Shown: positions 46,103 to 52,696 of the stretch, piece after piece | How the letters are laid out: every line of letters begins with the position of its first letter | How positions within the stretch are numbered: the stretch's first letter is position 1 | DNA from: Variovorax soli NBRC 106424 | GTDB taxonomy: Bacteria; Pseudomonadota; Gammaproteobacteria; Burkholderiales; Burkholderiaceae_C | Reading direction: 5' to 3' | DNA: 64,000 nt | Assembly (NCBI RefSeq): GCF_001591385.1 | Contig: NZ_BCUU01000003.1 | Coordinates: 1-64,000, forward strand | Notes under the pieces: generated by a model | The model's database searches: none | What the model was told of the DNA's origin: nothing | Seen by the model: the letters and a program-made list of their open reading frames with translations, nothing else | Program-made: the position numbers and the translations under genes

Positions 46103-46585
46103 ATGGACAACCACACACACACCGCCGCACGGCACAACTACCTGATGTTCGCCATCAACATGGCCCTGAGCCTCGTCGCCATGTACCTGGTCATGTTCTC
46201 CATGATCGACGGCTGGAAGGACTTTCGCAACAACATCAACACGCTGTACATGGCGCTGGCGATGGTGGCCCCCATGGGGGTGATCATGCTGGCGACGATG
46301 GGCGGCATGTACCCCCGCAAAGGCGTGAACGCCGCGCTCTACATCGTGCTTGTGGCGTTGTTCGCCTTGGCGTTTGCCGCTACTCGCCAGCAGACGAGCG
46401 TCGGCGACAGGCAGTTCATTGCGTCGATGATTCCCCATCATTCCGGGGCGATCCTGATGTGCCGGGAGTCGGAACTGAAAGACGCAGAACTGCGCAGGCT
46501 TTGCGAGCAGATCGCCACGTCGCAGCGCCGCGAAATCGAACAGATGAACTCGATCCAGGCCCGCCTGAACGGCAAGGCTGCTTGA
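46103..46585 (+). CDS. DUF305-domain membrane protein
   Basis: 160 residues: three hydrophobic segments (about 14-34, 46-66, 73-90), then a short DUF305 part with the hallmark ASMIPHHSGAILMCRESELKD. DUF305 proteins are often linked to copper or other metal stress; the two histidines plus Met/Cys may bind metal. First of a small group with an HMA-domain chaperone and a His-rich DUF4396 protein. RBS AAAGGA. Confidence 0.85.
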   Translation: MDNHTHTAARHNYLMFAINMALSLVAMYLVMFSMIDGWKDFRNNINTLYMALAMVAPMGVIMLATMGGMYPRKGVNAALYIVLVALFALAFAATRQQTSVGDRQFIASMIPHHSGAILMCRESELKDAELRRLCEQIATSQRREIEQMNSIQARLNGKAA

Positions 46586-46601
46586 GCGGCGCCGGCTTCG
46601 G

Positions 46602-46796
46602 TCAGGCCGATGGTGGATAGCCGGCCTCGGCCAGGGCGTCGACGAAGTCCTGGCGGCTTTCCAGCGACGCGATCTTCAGCGTGCGAGCGCCGACGTCGAT
46701 GTCGACCTGCGAGCACGGATCGACCTGCCTGCAGGCCATGGCGACCTTGCTGGCGCAGTGGCCGCAGCTCATGTCGGGAAGCGTGAATTCGAGCAT
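46602..46796 (-). CDS. Heavy-metal-associated domain protein (CopZ-like copper chaperone)
   Basis: 64 residues, one HMA (ferredoxin-like) domain. MSCGHCAS at 9-16 is the metal-binding MxCxxC loop, and the betaalphabeta pattern continues to AGYPPSA. Binds Cu(I) or similar and hands it to an ATPase or sensor. RBS AAGGAAA. Transcribed opposite to its DUF305 and DUF4396 neighbours; no copper ATPase is in view. Confidence 0.93.
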   Translation of the reverse strand: MLEFTLPDMSCGHCASKVAMACRQVDPCSQVDIDVGARTLKIASLESRQDFVDALAEAGYPPSA

Positions 46797-46885
46797 GGGT
46801 TTCCTTCAGTGGTGGTTGGCAAGCCGCCGACTCTGGTGGCTTCCACCATGGGAAAGTCAAGGCCGGCCAAAAGACAAACAAGGCG

Positions 46886-46917
46886 CTTGACCCTCTCATG
46901 ATGTCAAGGTTGAAACT
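46886..46917 (+). promoter_or_regulatory. MerR/CueR-like metal-responsive promoter
   Basis: -35 TTGACC (46887-46892), 19-bp spacer, -10-like GAAACT (46912-46917). The spacer contains the dyad CTTGAC (46886-46891) / GTCAAG (46903-46908). A too-long spacer of 19 bp with a central dyad is the mark of MerR-family activated promoters (CueR copper sites read TTGACC...CAAGGT). Drives the DUF4396 gene at 46945. Confidence 0.6.
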
Positions 46918-46944
46918 TGCGCCACACCTCAACAAGGAGACTTC

Positions 46945-47469
46945 ATGAACAGCCATTCGCATCACGCCGCATCCCATGACCGCCACCACGATCACCACGG
47001 ACATCGGCATGCAGCCTCGTCGCCTTCACCCAGCCTCAATGTCACTGCGTTCTGGGCCACGCTGCACTGCCTGTCGGGCTGTGCGGTGGGAGAAGTACTG
47101 GGCATGGTGCTGGGAACGGCCCTGGGCCTGTCGAACGGCGAGACCATTGCGCTGGCGGTCGCCCTCGCCTTCGTGTTCGGCTATGCATTCACGATGACGC
47201 CGCTGCTGCGGGCCGGCATGCCGCTGCGCCAGGCCGTCAAGGTGGCACTCGCGGCCGACACTGTGTCCATCGCCATCATGGAGGTCGTGGACAACCTGGT
47301 GATGGTGGCGGTGCCTGGCGCCATGGACGCCTCGCTGGCGCAGCCGCTGTTCTGGGGCGCCCTGGCCTTCGCGCTGGTCGTCGCGGGAGCCGCCGCTTAT
47401 CCGGTCAATCGTTGGCTGATTGCCCGTGGCGCGGGGCATGCCGTGGTGCATGCGCATCACCGGCACTGA
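46945..47469 (+). CDS. His-rich DUF4396 membrane protein
   Basis: 174 residues. The N-terminal tail has about ten His in the first 26 residues (SHHAASHDRHHDHHGHRH); the C-terminus is again His-rich (HAVVHAHHRH). In between lie four or so hydrophobic segments beginning NVTAFWATLHCLSGCAVGEVLGMVLG, the DUF4396 core. RBS AAGGAG. The His tails suggest binding of Cu, Ni or Zn, and the MerR-like promoter upstream supports metal induction. Transport activity is not shown. Confidence 0.85.
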   Translation: MNSHSHHAASHDRHHDHHGHRHAASSPSPSLNVTAFWATLHCLSGCAVGEVLGMVLGTALGLSNGETIALAVALAFVFGYAFTMTPLLRAGMPLRQAVKVALAADTVSIAIMEVVDNLVMVAVPGAMDASLAQPLFWGALAFALVVAGAAAYPVNRWLIARGAGHAVVHAHHRH

Positions 47470-47509
47470 GTGCCTGCTTGCTGGATCGACCTGGAGTTCG
47501 AGCCAGCCG

Positions 47510-47550
47510 CGCAAAAGAAAAAGGGTTAGAACGCTTTCACGTTCTAACCC
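47510..47550 (-). terminator. Intrinsic terminator beyond the tRNA-Arg 3' fragment
   Basis: GGGTTAGAACG (47523-47533) / CGTTCTAACCC (47540-47550), perfect 11-bp arms, 6-nt loop. On the minus strand it is followed by TTTTTCTTTT. It would be the original terminator of the disrupted tRNA-Arg transcript. Confidence 0.8.
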
Positions 47551-47560
47551 TCGAAGAAGT

Positions 47561-47607
47561 TGGTGCGGCTGGCAGGATTCGAACCCACGACCCCTTGGTT
47601 CGTAGCC
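47561..47607 (-). other. Prophage attachment site: 3' part of tRNA-Arg (ACG)
   Basis: Minus strand reads from the anticodon loop CTACGAA through CCAAGG, variable region, T-arm with TTCGAAT, CAGCCGC acceptor strand, A and encoded CCA. The 5' half is missing: in place of the expected CCTTGG before the loop there is GCAGG. So this is the leftover 3' end of a tRNA-Arg(ACG) gene, the usual product of phage integration. The intact tRNA should sit at the far (right) end of the prophage, outside the window. Phage genes begin just to the right. Confidence 0.85.
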
Positions 47608-47737
47608 TGCTAGCCGCGAATAATCCGATTTAAAATCAACGACTTAGGGCGTCCACCCCATCATCGTTGTGCATGGAATTGCCTAGGGGCGAAAAGACGA
47701 GTTGCGCAAAAGTCGCGCAGCAATAAGACAGCCCTAG

Positions 47738-48043
47738 TTATTGCTTTGGCGGCGGCGGGACCATCCCATTCTGATCGGGTACGACGGCAGGCGCATGCCG
47801 GCGCGGCGCATTTGGGTCATCTTTTGGAGCCAGGACAGTCACGCCTCCGTCGGGATTTCGGTGCGCATATACCTCGCCCTTGGTATCCCGAAAATCACGA
47901 CCGCCTTGTCCAACACCAGCAGGTGGCAATGGGGCCGACGGCTGAGGTGGGCTGCCAACTATGTACTTCCACCAGAACGGCGCAGTGCCGCTGACGATAA
48001 GAGCAGCAATGATTCCACCAAGCCACTTGAACATCTGAGACAT
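47738..48043 (-). CDS. Small membrane-anchored prophage protein, unknown
   Basis: 101 residues. MSQMFKWLGGIIAALIVSG is a single N-terminal membrane helix or signal anchor; the rest is soluble, Pro-rich, with AHRNPDGGVTVLAPKDDP and a PPPPK end. GGAGGAG 7 nt before ATG 48043 decides the start. No function recognised. Located between att and the LexA box, as prophage morons often are. Confidence 0.6.
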   Translation of the reverse strand: MSQMFKWLGGIIAALIVSGTAPFWWKYIVGSPPQPSAPLPPAGVGQGGRDFRDTKGEVYAHRNPDGGVTVLAPKDDPNAPRRHAPAVVPDQNGMVPPPPKQ

Positions 48044-48172
48044 GGTCTCCTCCGTTCCTTGCCGATTGGAGGGGCGCATCATTGATCGGCGTGTCGCCTG
48101 AATCAATATGCTGAAGGCCGTACACAAGTTGGGGCCCTCGTGTCCGATGCTCAAGACCCTCCGCCCAGCAAA

Positions 48173-48192
48173 TACTGTACATTAACACAGTA
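48173..48192. promoter_or_regulatory. LexA (SOS) box
   Basis: TACTGTACATTAACACAGTA: CTGT-N8-ACAG with the extended arms AATACTGT/ACAGTATT perfect over 8 bp (48171-48194). This is the E. coli-type LexA site also used in betaproteobacteria. It is 16 bp before ATG 48209 and in the divergent gap with the gene ending at 48043. Confidence 0.85.
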
Positions 48193-48208
48193 TTTTGTGG
48201 GTCTAGCA

Positions 48209-48508
48209 ATGCGAGTCAGGATGCGCCGCCGCTATCGGGATGGGGTCGCGCTCAGCAAGGATGATTTCCACGCCCAGCCGTGGGCCAAGGGAATGCTCCA
48301 ACTGGAGACTGTCGAGGGCCGGACACGCCTCGGGCTCTGGGAATCGTGCCCTGGCTATGCCACGCCACCGCTCGGCCTTCTCTGGCGCCCTGAAATCGCG
48401 GCCTGCTACAGCGACACCATCAGCTTCGCCGGCTTTGAGAAGGTCGGCGACCGCTGGTGCTACCAGGTCTGGTACTGCGAGACGAGATCAGCCGCCGCTG
48501 TCGATTGA
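48209..48508 (+). CDS. SOS-controlled small prophage protein, unknown
   Basis: 99 residues, starting MRVRMRRRYRDGVALSKDDF; basic N-terminus, Trp/Cys-rich body (GLWESCPGY, RWCYQVWYCETR). No family recognised. ATG 48209 follows a strong LexA box by 16 bp, so transcription should rise on DNA damage. An upstream in-frame start would include the LexA box and is unlikely. Could be a lysis-linked, anti-repressor-like or host-takeover factor; none of this can be read from the sequence. Confidence 0.6.
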   Translation: MRVRMRRRYRDGVALSKDDFHAQPWAKGMLQLETVEGRTRLGLWESCPGYATPPLGLLWRPEIAACYSDTISFAGFEKVGDRWCYQVWYCETRSAAAVD

Positions 48509-48609
48509 CTCGCCGGGGAAACTACTCCCCCACATCAGGACAAATGTCCCTTGTTCCTCGAACTCGCTCGCGTTGATCATCGTGAGACAGTCACTGGAAC
48601 AACGTGCCC

Positions 48610-48879
48610 ATGAATCTTCCGGATCCCAACGCCCTCAGGGCCGACGCCGCATTGCTGGGTGGACACGTATCAGGCGTGTACTTCCTCTATGACGGAGTAG
48701 AGCTTGTCTACATCGGGCAGGGTTGGAACTGCTTCCTCCGTGTCGCAGAACACACCCGCAAGGACTCTGACAAGCGCTTCACCCATTGGACATTCCTACC
48801 AGTCGAGTCGGAGACGGAGCGCAGGGCGCTTGAGCGTCAACTCACAAGGCTGCACTCACCGCGCCACAACAAGATTTGA
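48610..48879 (+). CDS. GIY-YIG nuclease-fold protein
   Basis: 89 residues. GVYFLYDGVELVYIGQGWNCFLRVAEHTRKD is the GIY-YIG core (GVY...YIG, with the Arg and His positions after it), and ERRALERQLTRLHSPRHNKI carries the later Glu and an Asn near the end. Minimal domain only, no DNA-binding extension. An in-frame GTG at 48604 is an alternative start. Prophage accessory gene. Confidence 0.78.
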   Translation: MNLPDPNALRADAALLGGHVSGVYFLYDGVELVYIGQGWNCFLRVAEHTRKDSDKRFTHWTFLPVESETERRALERQLTRLHSPRHNKI

Positions 48880-48897
48880 GCCCACGCTCCTGGCTCC

Positions 48898-49407
48898 CTA
48901 TGGGGCCGGAGCCGATGTCAGCGCGTCGTAGGTGCGCTCGCAGGTCTGGGCTGCGATGGCGAGTTGGTCAGCATATTTGCCGACTCGCTCCGCTCGCGCG
49001 TCAGCCCGCTCAAGCAGCTCGGCAAGCAGTCGGGCGGTATCTCCACGAGGCTTGCCCTGCCCTGCGCCGGCAGATCCGGTATCCGATCCTGATCTTTCGA
49101 GGGCGGCGAGGATGGCGTTGCGCAGCCGCTGGCCAGCAGCGCGAGAAGTATCAAGGTCGCGGCCCAGCGCGACGATCTGGCTTTGTGCACGGCGTGCCTC
49201 CTGATCTACTGCCGCTTGGCGCGCGGCGTTGCGTTGTTCACGGGCCCGGTCCGCCAGGGTGCGTTGCTCGGCCTGGCTGAGCTTGTAGGCGTCGAAGTCC
49301 TCCCGAACCGCTGCCCTGCCCGCCCGGTAGGCAGAGAAGTGCGTGAAGGCCAGGAACGCGGCCACTACCAGAGCCAGCCAGACGCGGGGATTGAGCAAGA
49401 TGGCCAT
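48898..49407 (-). CDS. Phage i-spanin (Rz-like, DUF2514 type)
   Basis: 169 residues: N-terminal signal anchor (WLALVVAAFLAFTHFSAY) and a long helical, Gln/Arg/Ala-rich periplasmic part. This is the inner-membrane spanin that joins an outer-membrane lipoprotein to fuse the two membranes at lysis. ATG 49407 overlaps the endolysin stop (TGATG). A complete Rz1 gene is nested inside in another frame. Confidence 0.85.
   Translation of the reverse strand: MAILLNPRVWLALVVAAFLAFTHFSAYRAGRAAVREDFDAYKLSQAEQRTLADRAREQRNAARQAAVDQEARRAQSQIVALGRDLDTSRAAGQRLRNAILAALERSGSDTGSAGAGQGKPRGDTARLLAELLERADARAERVGKYADQLAIAAQTCERTYDALTSAPAP
48918..49190 (-). CDS. Phage o-spanin lipoprotein (Rz1), nested inside Rz
   Basis: 90 residues read in a second frame wholly within the Rz gene. 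The N-terminus has a signal peptide with lipobox LLASGC (Cys23); the mature part is short and Ser/Pro-rich (ATPSSPPSKDQ). Start is GTG 49190, preceded by AGGAGG six bases upstream, strong evidence that this overlapping frame is really translated. Outer-membrane half of the spanin complex. Confidence 0.85.
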   Translation of the reverse strand: MHKARSSRWAATLILLALLASGCATPSSPPSKDQDRIPDLPAQGRASLVEIPPDCLPSCLSGLTRERSESANMLTNSPSQPRPASAPTTR

Positions 49408-49904
49408 CAGACCAGCACCCCGCCCGCCCGCTGGAACGCAGCGATCAGATCGTCCTGCTTTCGCTGCGGCTGCCCGGCGAAGTTGCCCGGCAGGCTGGCC
49501 CATTCGCGGGAGCACTTCGACACCGCGTCCCGGATGCGGCCGGCGTGCACGTCCTGGAGCGCGCCGCAGTTGGCCACCAGGTACAGCGCCGCGCGGTCTT
49601 GGTTCTCCGGGCCGAAGTCGGGCAACCGCAGACGGTCACGGACACCGCGCCAGGTCGGCTTGATCAGTTGATATGCGCCAGCCGCGGTGCTGACGCAACC
49701 CGAGCCCAACCCCGCCTTGCGGCACATTTCATCGGGCAGACGCTCGCCCTTCCATTCCCCACTGAGGGCGGGATGCTCGGCCAGGCTCTTGATGGTGTGC
49801 TTGTAGCCGTAGCAGACGCGGTAGGCGTCCGGCTCTCGGTCCGTGCCCTCGGCCCAGCGAATCAGCGCCAGGAACGCTTGTTGGTTGCGCAGGATGTCGC
49901 CCAT
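49407..49904 (-). CDS. Phage endolysin, lambda R-type lytic transglycosylase
   Basis: 165 residues. LRNQQAFLALIRWAEGTD places Glu19 where lambda R has its catalytic Glu19. STAAGAYQLIKPTWRGVRDRLRLPDFGPENQDRAALYLVANCGAL and SREWASLPGN match the lambda R (GH104) core. Cleaves murein glycan strands. No signal peptide, so holin-dependent release is expected; two holin-like genes lie just upstream. Confidence 0.88.
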   Translation of the reverse strand: MGDILRNQQAFLALIRWAEGTDREPDAYRVCYGYKHTIKSLAEHPALSGEWKGERLPDEMCRKAGLGSGCVSTAAGAYQLIKPTWRGVRDRLRLPDFGPENQDRAALYLVANCGALQDVHAGRIRDAVSKCSREWASLPGNFAGQPQRKQDDLIAAFQRAGGVLV

Positions 49905-49906
49905 GA

Positions 49907-50158
49907 CTACCCCCTGTACCGAATAACCTTGGCCACTGTTCCGAGGCCGTAGACGACGAGCCCGACCATAAGCAAGGTCCGGGCGTTCGATGTGAGGCAG
50001 GACGCTTTGACGGCGCACCACACCTCCCCGGTGCCACCGATGGCCACCAGCGCCAGCGCAATGCGCTGCGCGAGGTTGTCCTTGAAGTCAGTGCTGAGCG
50101 CGCCGCAGATGGCCAGCAGCACGAGCAAGACCACCGCCGCGGTGTAGATGGCGTCCAT
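49907..50158 (-). CDS. Small phage membrane protein (holin-like)
   Basis: 83 residues with two or three hydrophobic segments: MDAIYTAAVVLLVLLAICGAL, RIALALVAIGG and TLLMVGLVVYGLGTV, and a basic C-terminal end (KVIRYRG). Size, topology and place directly before the endolysin fit a holin or antiholin. It ends 2 bp before the endolysin start. Confidence 0.6.
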   Translation of the reverse strand: MDAIYTAAVVLLVLLAICGALSTDFKDNLAQRIALALVAIGGTGEVWCAVKASCLTSNARTLLMVGLVVYGLGTVAKVIRYRG

Positions 50159-50160
50159 AG

Positions 50161-50484
50161 CTACGCCCTCCACTTCCTCGTCACCCAGGCCCAGGCATCG
50201 GCGGCCACCTGCTTGGCGTCGATCATCTGGATGACCTCGTACCCCTTGGACACGATGGCCATGCCGAAGAGGCCAATGAGGAAGCCCACCAAGCCCTCGG
50301 CGGTTTCCATCGAGAGCCACCCTGCGACGTAGGTGGTGCCGTAGTAGGACAGCGCGGCGCCGCCCACGGCCATGGTGAACTTTTCGGGCCAGGTGCCCTG
50401 CAGGAAGCGCATCGAGACGAGCGCACCCGCAACACCGCTGGCGAGCTTGGCGATGCTGAAGTCCGGAAGTTGATCAGGCGGCAT
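50161..50484 (-). CDS. Phage holin-like protein
   Basis: 107 residues with three hydrophobic segments (SGVAGALVSMRFL; FTMAVGGAALSYYGTTYVAG; GLVGFLIGLFGMAIVS) and an amphipathic basic C-terminus (WAWVTRKWRA). Resembles putative phage holins of Burkholderiales. AAAGG about 7 nt before ATG 50484. First gene of the lysis cassette holin-holin-endolysin-Rz/Rz1. Confidence 0.7.
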   Translation of the reverse strand: MPPDQLPDFSIAKLASGVAGALVSMRFLQGTWPEKFTMAVGGAALSYYGTTYVAGWLSMETAEGLVGFLIGLFGMAIVSKGYEVIQMIDAKQVAADAWAWVTRKWRA

Positions 50485-50500
50485 CGAGAACCTTTCAGGC

Positions 50501-50526
50501 AAAAGAAAAGCCCGCCGAAGCGGGCT
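50501..50526 (-). terminator. Intrinsic terminator after the tail-fibre gene
   Basis: AGCCCGC (50509-50515) / GCGGGCT (50520-50526), loop CGAA; on the minus strand followed by TTTCTTTT. Lies between fibre and lysis genes. Confidence 0.78.
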
Positions 50527-50547
50527 GAGGTTGGTGATGGGCTGCGA

Positions 50548-52629
50548 CTACCCGACGAGCTGGAGCGTCTTCACTTCGGCCACCCACTTGATCGTGGCGG
50601 CAGCGACACCGGTCACGCGGATCTCCAGGCTTCCAAGGGTGGTGTTGGCGAATGCCGTCACGGTCCAAGCACTGGCACCGCCGATAGCGGCGATGGGGGT
50701 GACGGTCAGAGTGCCGTCGATCTGCGTTGCAGCAGCGTTTGCACCCCGGCTGATGGCGCCCGTGATCTTGAATGCCGCCCGATCTCCGAACGTGGCGACC
50801 TTCGCGGATACGGTGGCCTCGAAGCAGTACATCGAGTTGTTTGGGAGGACGACCGATGTTGCTGCCGCTGGAGTGCCGCCATCAGCGGACAGGCCGGTCG
50901 TCGTGGCATTGGTGGTGGTCGCCCGTAGTACGGCGTGCTGTTCTTGAGCGTCTCCTTGTGACGTGAAGTTTCCCGAGGCCCAAGCCCAGGTGCCGTAGAG
51001 CCCACGAGTCGTTGCTTGGGATCCACCCAAGATGCCCGAGTAGTCGCCGCTGGCAGTGTTGTTGCTTCCGCCTCCGATGGTGGAAAAATTGACACTGGCC
51101 GAATTGGTGTTGCCTCCTCCGATGGTCGAATAGGCGCCCCCGGCGACGTTGGCATTGCCGCCGCCGACCGTCGCGTAGTTCGCCGTAGCCTGGCAACTGA
51201 TGCCGCCGGCAACGGTCGCGTTGGATGCAGAGGCGGTGTTGCCAGCGCCGCCGCCGATCACTGAGAAGTTTCCCGAGGCAATGTTGTTCTGTCCACCAGC
51301 GATAACTGAGTTGTTGCCGCTTGCCACTTGACCGCTGGACGTGCGCTGCGTCTGCCAATCGACAGCGCGCGGGCCTCTCTTGCCACCTCCGGTTGAAGTT
51401 CCATCAGCAACATGAGCGGACAGAGCCCCCGCGCCCTTTGGCGAGATCGCCGCATCGACGTTCGTCGCGCCATTCGTGGCGGTGAGGCTGACGACGGGGA
51501 CCGTTGCGTTGGGAGAGGCCGTGTTGACCGCGTCCGTCCAGTTGGTCAGCCCGCCCCCACCACCGCCGCCAACCAGTGCCGTTCCGTCAGCCTTGGCATA
51601 GTCGATGCAGCGCCAGTTGCCCGAGCCCAGCGATTCCATCGTCGCCACATCGCCCGCGGCCGTGGTGATGTTGGCTGCGCCGGGCAGGATCAAGCTCGTG
51701 GCGTTGTGAGTCAGCGTCAGCGCCCCAAGGAATCGAACACGCCGGATTGCACCCGTAGCGATCGAGTCGAACGCGGTAACTGTGGTTGTGCCGCTGACGG
51801 TCACCATGTTGGCGGCTGCAGCGCCGATGTTGACCGTCGCCCCCGAAGCCAATGCGACCTGGGGGGCTTCGTTGAGTGCACTCGACAGGGTGCCGCCAGT
51901 GAATCCGCCGCCGGGCGTCGCCAGCGCCTGGCCGTTGGCTCGCAGGTAGTTGACGCATCTCCAGTTGCCAGAACCGAGCGAGACGAAGTCGGCTACATCG
52001 CCCGCTGCGGTCGTGATGTTCGCGCCTGTTGGCAGGATCAGGGATGTGCCGTTGTGGGTCAACGTCAGCGCGCCAGAGAACACTACCTCTCGCTTCGCGC
52101 CAGCCGCAATGGTGTCGAACGCGGTGATCGTCGTAGTGCCCGTGACGGTGATCGAGTTCGCGGCCGCCGCACCGATGTTCACGGTGGTGGCTGAGGCGAG
52201 AGTGACTTGCGGGGCTTCATTGAGTGCACTGGTGAGCGTGCCGCCGGTGAAACTCCCTGCACCACCTACCCCGCCGAATGCCTGCCGCTTGTCCGAGGTC
52301 GCATCGATAGTGAACGTCGACGCCCCAGCCACGAACTGGAACAGTTGCATGTAGGTCGACGTGTTCAGCCAGTTCGTCGTGTTGGTCGCAGCTGTCACCG
52401 CTCCGGTTGTGCGGTGCGCAACAACGTAGTTGGTCGCGCTGGCCGTGAGCACTACAGTGCCATTGGCGACGGTGACGCCGTTGAACTCGCCACCGAGGTA
52501 GCCCAGCGTCAGCCCCGTGGTCGTGGCTGGATTGATGCCATACAAGCCGGCAGGACTGACGGATCGGAAGTTCTCCGTCACGCGGGTCTGCCAACCGACA
52601 GCGGCGAGGATGTCTTGAAGGATGGTCAT
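50548..52629 (-). CDS. Phage tail fibre with YadA-like head repeats
   Basis: 693 residues. N-terminal MTILQDILAAVGWQTRVTENF is probably the tail-attachment part. Two tandem copies of a 108-residue module follow (about 129-236 and 245-352), each with LNEAPQV, NIGAAAAN, ITTAAGDVA and LGSGNWRC. Residues about 436-539 are YadA/trimeric-autotransporter head repeats of 14-15 residues (SGNFSVIGGGAGNTAS, YATVGGGNANVAGG, FSTIGGGSNNTASG), which form a left-handed trimeric beta-roll in bacterial adhesins. The C-terminus (about 600-693) is a separate domain, perhaps receptor-binding. Confidence 0.8.
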   Translation of the reverse strand: MTILQDILAAVGWQTRVTENFRSVSPAGLYGINPATTTGLTLGYLGGEFNGVTVANGTVVLTASATNYVVAHRTTGAVTAATNTTNWLNTSTYMQLFQFVAGASTFTIDATSDKRQAFGGVGGAGSFTGGTLTSALNEAPQVTLASATTVNIGAAAANSITVTGTTTITAFDTIAAGAKREVVFSGALTLTHNGTSLILPTGANITTAAGDVADFVSLGSGNWRCVNYLRANGQALATPGGGFTGGTLSSALNEAPQVALASGATVNIGAAAANMVTVSGTTTVTAFDSIATGAIRRVRFLGALTLTHNATSLILPGAANITTAAGDVATMESLGSGNWRCIDYAKADGTALVGGGGGGGLTNWTDAVNTASPNATVPVVSLTATNGATNVDAAISPKGAGALSAHVADGTSTGGGKRGPRAVDWQTQRTSSGQVASGNNSVIAGGQNNIASGNFSVIGGGAGNTASASNATVAGGISCQATANYATVGGGNANVAGGAYSTIGGGNTNSASVNFSTIGGGSNNTASGDYSGILGGSQATTRGLYGTWAWASGNFTSQGDAQEQHAVLRATTTNATTTGLSADGGTPAAATSVVLPNNSMYCFEATVSAKVATFGDRAAFKITGAISRGANAAATQIDGTLTVTPIAAIGGASAWTVTAFANTTLGSLEIRVTGVAAATIKWVAEVKTLQLVG
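51013..51324 (-). repeat. YadA-head-type repeat block within the tail fibre
   Basis: About seven units of 14-15 codons with the pattern x-S-x-I-G-G-G-x-x-N-x-A-S-G. The Asn/Ala/Gly-rich consensus is the same as in trimeric autotransporter head domains. Confidence 0.75.
51574..52245 (-). repeat. Tandem duplication in the tail fibre gene
   Basis: Two copies of a 324-bp unit (52245-51922 and 51897-51574), period 348 bp, encoding modules clearly alike at protein level (TLTSALNEAPQV / TLSSALNEAPQV; SLGSGNWRCVNY / SLGSGNWRCIDY). Could vary in number by recombination. Confidence 0.8.
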
Positions 52630-52647
52630 CGGGATCTTTCGAGGCAA

Positions 52648-52674
52648 TGAAAAAGCCGCCTCGGTGGGCGGCTT
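52648..52674 (-). terminator. Intrinsic terminator between tail-tip and fibre genes
   Basis: AAGCCGCC (52653-52660) / GGCGGCTT (52667-52674) with 6-nt loop; on the minus strand followed by TTTTTCA. Separates tip protein and fibre transcription. Confidence 0.75.
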
Positions 52675-52696
52675 CGTGGTTCAGGTAGTCCTTGGC

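Noticed and set aside
47561-47607. Functional tRNA-Arg gene
   Set aside because: Only the part from the anticodon loop to CCA is present; D-arm and 5' acceptor strand are missing.
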